Assembly: GCF_037201815.1 (NCBI RefSeq)
Contig: NZ_CP147407.1
Span: 1,116,001-1,180,000 of the forward strand
Reading direction: 5' to 3'
Source: Metabacillus sp. FJAT-52054
Lineage (GTDB): Bacteria > Bacillota > Bacilli > Bacillales > Bacillaceae
Length of the DNA stretch: 64,000 nt
Part shown: positions 54,021 through 61,659 of the stretch, one piece after another
Layout of the letters: each line of letters opens with the position of its first letter
Numbering within the stretch: the first letter of the stretch is position 1
The notes under the pieces: model-generated
What the model was told of the DNA's origin: nothing
Database searches by the model: none
Seen by the model: the letters and a program-made list of their open reading frames with translations, nothing else
Translations under genes and position numbers: made by a program

Positions 54021-55187
54021 ATGAAGGTGATTCAGCTTGGAAATGAACGGTTTAAGGAAGCGATCAAGCTATCAGAATATGCATTTATTTATAAGGTTCC
54101 TGAATCCGAATTGGAAGAAAGACTGAAGGGAATGGAAAGGCATCATCAGCTGTTCGGAATTTTAGATGAAGAAGAGCTTGCCGCAAAGTTCCATTTTCTG
54201 ACCCATGATATTTATTTTAATGGACAAACATTGAAAATGGGCGGATTGGCCGGTGTGGCGACCTATCCTGAATACAGGAGACAGGGGCATGTCAGAGAAA
54301 TGCTGACGTTTGTTCTTGAAAAAATGAAGAATGAACAAATAACGGTATCCATGCTTCATCCGTTTAACGTTGCGTTTTATCGAAAATACGGATGGGAGCT
54401 TTTTAGCAGCCGCCAAAAGACGACGTTGTCGGCAGGTGACCTGAAAATTCACAAGCATGTCAAGGGTACGGTTAAGCGCTACAACAAAGAAACACATAAT
54501 GAAGATATTGAGCAAATTTATGAGTCCTTCGCATCCCGCTATACCGGGATGCTTGTCCGTGACCGGGAGTGGTGGATGCGTGCCATTTATGATGAGGAAA
54601 CAACTGCCGTTTATTACAATGAGAACGGAGAGCCAACCGGATACATTCTCTATCAGTTTAAGGAAAAGAAACTCCTTGTAGATGAATTTGTTCCGCTGGA
54701 TCCGGAAGCAAGACATGGCCTTTGGAATTTCATTTGCCAGCATGATTCGATGGTTAAAGAAATAGAAATGGACACCCATGAAGCGGAACCGCTCTTTTTT
54801 GCCCTGCCTGAGCCGAGATTAAAAACCGATCGCAGACCATACTTTATGGCGAGGATTGTAGACGCGGAAGCGTTTCTTGCAAACTATGCATTTACGCCTG
54901 GAGCAGAGGTACTGGTTCATGTAACCGACCATCATGCACAGTGGAATAACGGATCATACTTAATTGGACAAAACGGAGCGGCTAAAAAAATATCAGATGC
55001 TGAAGCATTAGCATCAGATCTTGAGGGAGTAGATCTTTCCATTAACGCACTGACAGCCAGTCTCTTTGGCTACAAAACCCCTTCAGAGCTTTTTCAGCTT
55101 GGACTGGCAGAAGGCAGCGCTGAAGAAATCATGCTGATGGAAAAAGCTGTACCTAAGCATGAGCCATTCTTTTATGACTTTTTTTAA
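54021..55187 (+). CDS. Eis-like GNAT acetyltransferase
   Basis: 388-residue multi-domain acetyltransferase of the Eis/enhanced intracellular survival type. The first GNAT domain has GLAGVATYPEYRRQGHVREM near residues 74-93. The second GNAT-like domain lies in the middle, and the C-terminal sterol-carrier-like domain begins near 280 (FTPGAEVLVHVTDHHAQWNN). ATAGGAGGC precedes the ATG. Family members acetylate amines such as aminoglycosides or lysines; the substrate here is unknown. Confidence 0.85.
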   Translation: MKVIQLGNERFKEAIKLSEYAFIYKVPESELEERLKGMERHHQLFGILDEEELAAKFHFLTHDIYFNGQTLKMGGLAGVATYPEYRRQGHVREMLTFVLEKMKNEQITVSMLHPFNVAFYRKYGWELFSSRQKTTLSAGDLKIHKHVKGTVKRYNKETHNEDIEQIYESFASRYTGMLVRDREWWMRAIYDEETTAVYYNENGEPTGYILYQFKEKKLLVDEFVPLDPEARHGLWNFICQHDSMVKEIEMDTHEAEPLFFALPEPRLKTDRRPYFMARIVDAEAFLANYAFTPGAEVLVHVTDHHAQWNNGSYLIGQNGAAKKISDAEALASDLEGVDLSINALTASLFGYKTPSELFQLGLAEGSAEEIMLMEKAVPKHEPFFYDFF

Positions 55188-55217
55188 ATAATGATGAAAG
55201 AGCAGGAGGATTCTTAC

Positions 55218-55754
55218 ATGCTACCAGGCAACAAGATTTACCTTAGATTCTTTACACTCGAGGATGCCTCTGAAAGGCTTCGTCTGCAGCTGGAAAACAG
55301 AGCTTTTTTCGAAAAGTTCTCTATGGAGCGGCAGGAAAGCTTTTATACTTTGGAAGCCCAGGAACAAGCGATTGCCAATCAGATTGAAGGCAGGGAAAAG
55401 GATGAGGAATACCAATTTGGTATTTATACAAAAGACGATGTCCTTATTGGAACCATCAACCTCTTCTTCGTTGCGCGCGGAGCGATTCAGAGCGGATTCA
55501 TCGGATATTTTCTTGATGAACGGTTTAATGGCAGAGGGTATACAACAGAAGCTGTAAATTTGCTTGTTCAATACGCATTTGAAGAATTAAAGCTTCACCG
55601 GATTGAGGCGGGAGTGATGCCTCACAACATCGGTTCCATTAAGGTCTTGACCAAGGCCGGCTTTCATAAAGAAGGTCTGGCGAGAAAAAATGTGAAAATC
55701 AATGGCAGGTGGGAGGATCATGAGCTGCTGGCGATTGTGAATCCGAAGGACTGA
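55218..55754 (+). CDS. RimJ/RimL-type GNAT acetyltransferase
   Basis: 178 residues from the ATG after CAGGAGG (55203-55209); an ATG at 55191 has no RBS. The acetyl-CoA motif YFLDERFNGRGYTTEAV lies near residues 95-111, then MPHNIGSIKVLTKAGFHKEG. This group acetylates protein N-termini (ribosomal proteins) or small amines. It follows the Eis-like gene by 30 bases, so the two are probably one transcript. Confidence 0.85.
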   Translation: MLPGNKIYLRFFTLEDASERLRLQLENRAFFEKFSMERQESFYTLEAQEQAIANQIEGREKDEEYQFGIYTKDDVLIGTINLFFVARGAIQSGFIGYFLDERFNGRGYTTEAVNLLVQYAFEELKLHRIEAGVMPHNIGSIKVLTKAGFHKEGLARKNVKINGRWEDHELLAIVNPKD

Positions 55755-55770
55755 AATAAATACTAAGATT

Positions 55771-55810
55771 AGCAGCACAACCCAAGGACATGGATTGTGC
55801 TGCTATTTTT
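55771..55810 (+). terminator. Terminator of the two GNAT genes
   Basis: AGCAGCACAA / TTGTGCTGCT, ten perfect pairs, then A and five T. Confidence 0.9.
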
Positions 55811-56099
55811 ATGCAGAGGTAAATATACGGTGACTGCCCCTGGAACGTTGAGTCCGCACAGATATGGTTAAACACCTTCGAAAAATAAGGTACATTGCTG
55901 CCGCTATTTTTCGGAGGTTTTTTTGCGTGGCAGTACTGCGTGACACTTCAATTTCCTATTGTTAGTTTTTTACAAAATCAACTTTTAAAAAAATAATTCT
56001 ACAAAGTTATCAAAAAAGTGTTTCTTTTTCAAATAATCTGTTATATATTAATCTTAGATTTTTAAATCTGTATTATAACAATTTGGAGAGGTGATATTC
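55811..56099. other. Leader region of aceBA with orphan hairpin
   Basis: Contains the terminator-like hairpin at 55875 (separate entry), then an AT-rich stretch with AGATTT / AAATCT (56054-56067) and a possible -10 TATAAC near 56075. No protein gene seen. Confidence 0.5.
55875..55924 (+). terminator. Strong terminator-like hairpin with no gene of its own
   Basis: CCTTCGAAAAATA pairs with TATTTTTCGGAGG (12 of 13) around a 17-base loop, followed by seven T. It lies 65 bases after the real terminator of the gene before and 175 bases before aceB. Confidence 0.75.
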
Positions 56100-57689
56100 G
56101 TGGCAACCCAAACAGCCGGTATTCGAGTGATTGGGGAATGGGAAGATGCATACAAGGATTTGCTCAAACCTGAAGCCCTCGCATTTATCGGGCAGCTTGA
56201 AGAAAAATTCGGGCCCAGGCGCAGAGAGCTGCTTCAAAAAAGGCAAGAACGCCAAAGTCAGCTTCAAGCAGGAAAATTATTTGATTTTTTGAAGGAAACC
56301 GAAAGCATTCGAAACGGACAGTGGACCATTGCTCCGCTTCCGGACGATCTTCTGGACAGACGGGTTGAAATCACAGGCCCTGTTGACCGGAAAATGATCA
56401 TAAATGCTCTGAACTCCGGTGCGAAAGTCTTTATGGCTGATTTTGAAGATGCAACCTCGCCTGCCTGGAGCAACATGATGGAAGGGCAGCTGAATTTAAG
56501 GGATGCGGTTCAGCGGACAATCCGTCTCCAACAGGCGGACGGAAAAGTTTACAAACTGAACCCGCAGCCTGCTGTCCTAAAGGTCCGTCCAAGAGGCTGG
56601 CATTTGGAAGAGAAGCATGTCCTGCTTCATGACGAGAGGATTTCGGGCAGTTTGTTCGATTTTGGATTGTATTTTTTCCATAATGCACGGACACTCATTG
56701 AGAACGGAAGCGGTCCATACTTTTATTTGCCGAAGCTTGAAAGCCATCTTGAAGCAAGACTTTGGAATGATGTCTTCATTTTTGCGCAAGAGGAGCTTGA
56801 AATTCCACGCGGCACGATAAAAGCAACGGTACTGATTGAAACGATACCTGCAGCCTTTGAAATGGATGAAATTCTTTATGAACTGAAGGAGCATTCAGCG
56901 GGCCTTAACTGCGGCAGATGGGATTATATCTTCAGCTATTTAAAAAAGCTCTGCGGCCAATCGGATGTGATTTTGCCAGACCGGGCGCAGGTGACCATGA
57001 CCTCTCCATTTATGAGAGCGTATTCTCTGCTTGTCATTAAAACGTGTCACAAGCGGAACGCTCCGGCAATAGGGGGAATGGCGGCACAAATCCCGATTAA
57101 GGACAATGCGGAAGCAAACGAGGCAGCGATGAACAAGGTGAAAGCTGACAAACTCCGCGAAGCAAGCGACGGTCATGATGGCACATGGGTTGCTCATCCG
57201 GCACTCGTCTCCATTGCATTGGATGTGTTCAATGAATACATGCCGGGCAAAAATCAAATAGAAAAGCAGCTTGAAGAATTGGAAGTGACGGCATCCGATT
57301 TGCTTGAAGTACCCGGTGGAACGATAACAGAAGCAGGTCTTAGGATGAATATTGATGTCGGCATCCGCTATCTGGCTTCCTGGCTTTCCGGTAGAGGAGC
57401 CGCCCCGATTCATCATTTGATGGAGGATGCGGCCACTGCTGAAATTTCCAGAGCCCAGGTTTGGCAGTGGATTCGGCATGATAAAGGGATTCTGGATGAC
57501 GGAAGACCGGTGACGATGGAGCTTTACGAGCAGCTTAAGAGGGAGGAAACGGCGAAAATTGCGGAAGAACTCGGGGATAAGTTCTATACGCAAATGAAGT
57601 TTCCAGAAGCCGCTGATGTATTTGACGAATTAGTAAAGTATGACGAATTTACCGATTTTCTGACACTGCCAAGCTACGAAAAAATTTAA
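56100..57689 (+). CDS. aceB: Malate synthase A
   Basis: 529-residue enzyme that joins glyoxylate with acetyl-CoA to make malate in the glyoxylate shunt. The malate synthase signature lies near residue 264 ([19 protein letters not shown]), [20 protein letters not shown] near 96, and [12 protein letters not shown] with the acidic metal ligands near 116. GTG at 56100 follows AGAGGTGA. Directly followed by aceA, so the shunt genes form an operon. B. subtilis lacks them. Confidence 0.95.
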   Translation: MATQTAGIRVIGEWEDAYKDLLKPEALAFIGQLEEKFGPRRRELLQKRQERQSQLQAGKLFDFLKETESIRNGQWTIAPLPDDLLDRRVEITGPVDRKMIINALNSGAKVFMADFEDATSPAWSNMMEGQLNLRDAVQRTIRLQQADGKVYKLNPQPAVLKVRPRGWHLEEKHVLLHDERISGSLFDFGLYFFHNARTLIENGSGPYFYLPKLESHLEARLWNDVFIFAQEELEIPRGTIKATVLIETIPAAFEMDEILYELKEHSAGLNCGRWDYIFSYLKKLCGQSDVILPDRAQVTMTSPFMRAYSLLVIKTCHKRNAPAIGGMAAQIPIKDNAEANEAAMNKVKADKLREASDGHDGTWVAHPALVSIALDVFNEYMPGKNQIEKQLEELEVTASDLLEVPGGTITEAGLRMNIDVGIRYLASWLSGRGAAPIHHLMEDAATAEISRAQVWQWIRHDKGILDDGRPVTMELYEQLKREETAKIAEELGDKFYTQMKFPEAADVFDELVKYDEFTDFLTLPSYEKI

Positions 57690-57713
57690 CGAAAACAAAG
57701 GGGATGGATTTAC

Positions 57714-59009
57714 ATGGGGAGAAATGAACGAATCAATCAGCTGAATGAACAGTGGGAGATGGACAGCCGCTGGAAGGACGTTACCCGCACATACACGGCA
57801 GAAGAAGTAATCAGACTGCGCGGCTCACTTGATGTGGAGCATACTTTGGCAAGACGCGGCTCTGAAAAGCTTTGGGATATGCTTCATAAAGAGGATTATG
57901 TGCATGCACTTGGCGCATTAACGGGGAATCAGGCAGTTCAGCAGGTGAAGGCGGGCTTAAAGGCCATCTATTTGAGCGGATGGCAAGTAGCGGCCGATGC
58001 CAACCTTTCTGGCCATATGTATCCGGATCAAAGCCTGTATCCGGCCAACAGTGTTCCAAGTGTTGTAAAGCGGATCAATCAGGCGCTGCAGCGCGCGGAT
58101 CAGATTCAATACTTGGAGCAAGAAGGGGAGATTGACTGGTTCGCCCCGATTGTAGCTGATGCGGAAGCAGGCTTTGGCGGGCAGCTCAATGTATTTGAGC
58201 TTATGAAGGGCATGATTGAAGCGGGAGCGGCAGCTGTCCACTTTGAAGACCAGCTTTCCTCTGAAAAAAAATGCGGGCACTTGGGAGGCAAGGTTTTGCT
58301 TCCAACCCAAACAGCGGTGAAGAATCTTATATCCGCAAGACTTGCAGCAGATGTAATGGGTGTACCAACCTTGATTATTGCGCGTACGGATGCGGATGCG
58401 GCTGACCTGATCACAAGCGATGTTGATCCTGCCGACCACCCGTTTATCACAGGGGAACGCACACCGGAAGGGTTTTTCCGCACTAAATCAGGCATTGACC
58501 AGGCGATAGCACGAGGACTTTCCTATGCGCCTTACGCGGATCTGGTCTGGTGTGAAACGAGCGAACCTAACCTTGAACAGGCTCAAAAGTTCGCGGATGC
58601 TATTCATGAAAAATTCCCTGGCAAGCTGCTTGCCTATAACTGCTCGCCATCCTTTAACTGGAAGAAAAAGCTGGATGAAGCGACGATTGCAAGCTTCCAG
58701 AAGGAACTCGGCAAAATGGGCTACAAATTCCAATTTGTTACACTTGCCGGCTTCCACGCTTTAAATCATGGCATGTTCGAGCTTGCCCGCAAATACAGAG
58801 ACTACGGCATGGCCGCTTACTCCGAGCTGCAGCAGGCTGAATTCGGCAGTGAACAGTACGGCTACACGGCAACCCGCCATCAGCGCGAGGTCGGTACTGG
58901 GTACTTTGATGAAGTATCGCAAACAGTTAGCGGAGGAACCTCCTCTACTACGGCATTGAAAGGATCAACAGAAACAGAGCAGTTCACATCTGAGACAACA
59001 ACTGTATAA
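57714..59009 (+). CDS. aceA: Isocitrate lyase AceA
   Basis: 431-residue enzyme that splits isocitrate into succinate and glyoxylate. The active-site cysteine is C187 in the signature [29 protein letters not shown] near 66 and [10 protein letters not shown] near 144 carry the metal and substrate ligands; [12 protein letters not shown] is near 280. AAAGGGGATGG precedes the ATG, 24 bases after aceB. The C-terminus (after about 410) is a loose Ser/Thr-rich tail. Confidence 0.96.
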   Translation: MGRNERINQLNEQWEMDSRWKDVTRTYTAEEVIRLRGSLDVEHTLARRGSEKLWDMLHKEDYVHALGALTGNQAVQQVKAGLKAIYLSGWQVAADANLSGHMYPDQSLYPANSVPSVVKRINQALQRADQIQYLEQEGEIDWFAPIVADAEAGFGGQLNVFELMKGMIEAGAAAVHFEDQLSSEKKCGHLGGKVLLPTQTAVKNLISARLAADVMGVPTLIIARTDADAADLITSDVDPADHPFITGERTPEGFFRTKSGIDQAIARGLSYAPYADLVWCETSEPNLEQAQKFADAIHEKFPGKLLAYNCSPSFNWKKKLDEATIASFQKELGKMGYKFQFVTLAGFHALNHGMFELARKYRDYGMAAYSELQQAEFGSEQYGYTATRHQREVGTGYFDEVSQTVSGGTSSTTALKGSTETEQFTSETTTV

Positions 59010-59014
59010 GAGGT

Positions 59015-59047
59015 AAGAAGCGGGCGTGTGTGACGACCGCTTCTTTT
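59015..59047 (+). terminator. Terminator of aceBA
   Basis: AAGAAGCGG / CCGCTTCTT stem with five T. Confidence 0.85.
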
Positions 59048-59067
59048 TGTTTGTGGGATTTGCGGCA

Positions 59068-59214
59068 AGAGGTACGGGGAGCTGCATGTCGATTGCAGGA
59101 CGTAATTTGCTGCTAACGGGCAATTTTTTGACGATAACGGGCAATTCCGTGTCGATTATGGGCAGGTTCATGTCGATTACGGGCAAATTCATGTCGATAA
59201 CGGGCAAAACGGTC
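59068..59214. repeat. 21-bp tandem repeat array, seven units
   Basis: Seven consecutive 21-base units beginning at 59068, 59089, 59110, 59131, 59152, 59173 and 59194. Core TAACGGGCAA (or TTACGGGCAAA) then a less fixed half (TTCATGTCGA). Frames open in both directions because 21 is a multiple of three, but neither has an RBS. The core is like the ACGGCCAAA of the array at 18270. Confidence 0.88.
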
Positions 59215-59246
59215 ATGATCCCCCTATCGGCCAGGCTCGCACCAAA

Positions 59247-59275
59247 CAAAAAAGCCGATCCAAAAGGATTGGCTT
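59247..59275 (-). terminator. Terminator of the IDEAL-domain gene
   Basis: GCCAATCC / GGATCGGC with loop TTTT and a T run on the minus strand. Confidence 0.85.
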
Positions 59276-59277
59276 CG

Positions 59278-59514
59278 TTATTGTAGACAGTGAATCACGT
59301 CGGCGTATTGCTTGGATAAATCCATAAATAATGGCTTGTTTCTTTGATCGAGAGCATCATTGATTTGAGTTTCGAGGAGCGCCAGTTTTCGTTTCAGTCC
59401 TGCTTCGTCCAGAATCATTTGAATGTAGATATCCAGCATTGACGCGGCTTCTGCTTCGTTCTTCATTGTGTGACGGGACTTCATAAGCTCTGCATACGAT
59501 TTTTTGTTTTTCAT
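59278..59514 (-). CDS. IDEAL-domain small protein
   Basis: 78 residues. The C-terminal half (LLETQINDALDQRNKPLFMD, then LSKQYADV) matches the IDEAL domain, a short helical domain of Firmicute proteins such as YpiB. The N-terminal half is charged. GATCC-type upstream sequence holds GGGGTGATCC just before the ATG. Divergent from comK with a 256-base gap. Function unknown; some relatives bind other proteins. Confidence 0.78.
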   Translation of the reverse strand: MKNKKSYAELMKSRHTMKNEAEAASMLDIYIQMILDEAGLKRKLALLETQINDALDQRNKPLFMDLSKQYADVIHCLQ

Positions 59515-59770
59515 AGGATCACCCCTGATGCCTTTTTCTTATTATATGGACTGAGTGTAAGAAAATCAACTAAATATTTATAATTTTTAGATAATTTATA
59601 TTCGAGGTTATATTTTGCATTAGATCTGCAGTAAAATCGCAATTTGAATTAATTTTTTGTTAAAAGATTACATTTCTATTAGGTTTATGTAAATTTGTGG
59701 ATCCGTGTAAGGTCGGCGTGGTAAATTTTTCTTGGTTAAATATACCTAACAAATTCGAGGTGAATCAATC
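59515..59770 (+). promoter_or_regulatory. comK upstream region with possible ComK boxes
   Basis: AT-rich. AAAATCGCAATTT (59633-59645) fits AAAA-N5-TTTT with one mismatch, and AAAGATTACATTT (59663-59675) is a weaker second box about 17 bases on. ComK binds pairs of such boxes; the fit is partial. Divergent with the IDEAL gene. Confidence 0.4.
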
Positions 59771-60292
59771 ATGGAAAAAATCAGTCAATATGAGGCAAAT
59801 CGGTTAACAATGGCAATTTTAAGTAATGAAGGGATCGGATCATCTTTTGTTTTGGAGGTGGAAAAGGAATATGAGGTTTCCATGAGACCTTTGGATATCG
59901 TAGATCGGAGCTGCCGTTATTTTGGGTCAAGCTATCAGGGGAGAAAGACTGGCACGAAGGACACGATCGGCATCACCCATAAGCCTCCGATTGTTGTAGA
60001 CGCAGGAAACTCCATCTATCTTTTCCCGACAGCCGCATCTTCCAGACCGCATTGCTCCTGGATTTCTCACCAGCATATTGAGGACTTTTCACCAGCTGGG
60101 GAAGCAGAAACACTTGTAATATTCTCAAACCGTAAATCATTTACCCTGCCTGTATCCATCCACTCTTTTGAAAACCAGCTTTATCGTACCGCCCAGCTTC
60201 GTGCTGTAATTTCATCCAGGGTGGAAAATGAAAAACGGTTATTCACCCAGCTTTTATACAGCAGAAGTCCAGGCGAAACGTTTCATACTTAA
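59771..60292 (+). CDS. comK: Competence transcription factor ComK, short form
   Basis: 173 residues. The core IVDRSCRYFGSSYQGRK (near 38-54), THKPPIVVD, IYLFPTAASSRP and SWISHQHI matches B. subtilis ComK strongly, so it should bind DNA as the competence master regulator. B. subtilis ComK is 192 residues and ends with FMLYPKEDRTKM and a helix; here the end is FTQLLYSRSPGETFHT, with no such motif and about 20 residues fewer. MecA/ClpCP recognition may therefore be lost or different. CGAGGTGAATC precedes the ATG; the stop overlaps convergent yhjD. Confidence 0.9.
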   Translation: MEKISQYEANRLTMAILSNEGIGSSFVLEVEKEYEVSMRPLDIVDRSCRYFGSSYQGRKTGTKDTIGITHKPPIVVDAGNSIYLFPTAASSRPHCSWISHQHIEDFSPAGEAETLVIFSNRKSFTLPVSIHSFENQLYRTAQLRAVISSRVENEKRLFTQLLYSRSPGETFHT

Positions 60293-60642
60293 ACCTTAAC
60301 CAAATACTCCGTCAGCAGCTCGCACACTTTATTGCGGATCCTGGGATTAAAATAGTTGTGCTGTTCCTCATATCCCTGGTAGAGGAAGGAATACATCGTA
60401 AACGCTTCGTCATGCTTGATTTTGGTGACTTTTATTTTCTGGCGGTGAAGCTCCCGTTTGACCTGCTGAAGATCCTTTTGGGCAAGCTTGAGGGATTCTT
60501 CGATCAGGTGAAGGTATGGCTGCTTCAATTTGAATGGGCTTTTTTCAACAACGGAGAGATCGCGGTTCAGGATAGAGATGGTCATGGGCAGGTAGATGGC
60601 CTGGTCGATCATATCTCTCACTTCTTCAGGTATTCTTGTCAT
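60289..60642 (-). CDS. yhjD: YhjD-like protein
   Basis: 117 residues, all helical by composition, soluble. RIPEEVRDMIDQAIYLPMTI and KLKQPYLHLIEESLKLAQKD resemble B. subtilis YhjD as I recall it. A helix rich in Lys, Gln and Arg follows (VKRELHRQKIKVTKIK). ATG at 60642 is preferred over 60648 because GAGG is 9 bases away. Overlaps the end of comK by 4 bases, converging. Function unknown. Confidence 0.75.
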   Translation of the reverse strand: MTRIPEEVRDMIDQAIYLPMTISILNRDLSVVEKSPFKLKQPYLHLIEESLKLAQKDLQQVKRELHRQKIKVTKIKHDEAFTMYSFLYQGYEEQHNYFNPRIRNKVCELLTEYLVKV

Positions 60643-60879
60643 GTTCATTGGCCTCGCTTTATCCTCTGTTTTATCCTCTTTGACAGGCGGTCGTTCACCT
60701 GATGCAGAAATTTCAGGACAGAGAAGTTCTATCTTTTATTATAGAACATTTGTTCGTAATTTATTCTATTCCGATTTAAAAAAAATTTCAATAGTGATTT
60801 CATTTCCAGCACCTGCTTATTTAAGTTTTCCCCGAAAAACGGTAAAATAGGAGGATACATAAATCTTAAGGAGCTTGGA

Positions 60880-61497
60880 ATGGACCTGCATACGCTGTTT
60901 GATTCGTTTACTTTAGAAAAAATGATGAAAATCTTTGAACAGTACCGCTCATTCGGGCCCCTTCTTGGAATAGGCCTGCCGATGCTTGAGGCATTTTTAC
61001 CCTTCCTTCCGCTTGTCGTTTTTATTGTGGCAAATGTGAATTCGTTTGGCTTTGGCCTGGGCTTTTTTTTATCATGGCTTGGGGCATCAGCTGGTGCTTT
61101 CATTGTTTTCCTGCTGGTGAGGAAATTTGGACAGGAGCGCTTTTTCCACTTTTTAAGCCGGCATAAAGGAATCAGCCGGATGGTAAGCTGGGTAGAAGAA
61201 AAGGGATTTGGCCCGCTGTTCATATTACTGTGCTTTCCGTTCACTCCTTCAGCCGCAGTGAATGTTGTCGCCGGATTATCAAGGATCAGCATCTGGAATT
61301 TTATGCTCGCTGTTTTTACCGGAAAGCTGGTTATGATTTTCATTGTGAGCTATGTGGGCCAGGATTTGCACGCCCTGATCACAGACCCGATGAAATCGAT
61401 AACGGCTGCTGCGGTTCTCTTGGTCATGTGGATTGTCGGCAAGATTCTCGAGAAAAGACTGAACACAAAAATGGGTCGGAAATTGGACAAGCGGTAA
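60880..61497 (+). CDS. yhjE: TVP38/TMEM64 (VTT domain) membrane protein YhjE
   Basis: 205-residue integral membrane protein of the VTT/DedA-like group with about five helices. The conserved GLPMLEAFLPFLPLVVFIV at 29-47, the glycine-rich LGASAGAFIVFLLVRKFG near 68 and the re-entrant ILLCFPFTPSAAVNVVAGLS near 112 are family marks. AAGGAGC precedes the ATG. The family is linked to lipid scrambling or transport; the B. subtilis role is unknown. Confidence 0.88.
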   Translation: MDLHTLFDSFTLEKMMKIFEQYRSFGPLLGIGLPMLEAFLPFLPLVVFIVANVNSFGFGLGFFLSWLGASAGAFIVFLLVRKFGQERFFHFLSRHKGISRMVSWVEEKGFGPLFILLCFPFTPSAAVNVVAGLSRISIWNFMLAVFTGKLVMIFIVSYVGQDLHALITDPMKSITAAAVLLVMWIVGKILEKRLNTKMGRKLDKR

Positions 61498-61527
61498 GCT
61501 CGGATGATGATACGTCCGGGCTTTTTA
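61498..61527 (+). terminator. Terminator of yhjE
   Basis: AGCTCGGA pairs with TCCGGGCT, then five T. Confidence 0.82.
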
Positions 61528-61606
61528 TATCTCAACTCAAAGTGAAAAAATGAGCCCTTTTAAAAAGATATGCAGTGGACTTGTCCATTTATTTGGAAGA
61601 TGAAAA

Positions 61607-61620
61607 CGAACATGTATTCG
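61607..61620. promoter_or_regulatory. Candidate LexA (SOS) box before addB
   Basis: CGAACATGTATTCG fits the Bacillus SOS consensus CGAACRNRYGTTYG with one mismatch. TATAAT at 61623-61628 follows at once, so the box would sit in the promoter. Found by eye. Confidence 0.55.
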
Positions 61621-61659
61621 TATATAATGAATACATGTATTAAAAAGGAGGCTGTTTAT

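Noticed and set aside
58965..59286. Open frames on both strands after aceA with ITGKFMS-like or LPVIDMN-like repeats
   Set aside because: Both come from the 21-bp array; neither has an RBS, and both run into terminators.
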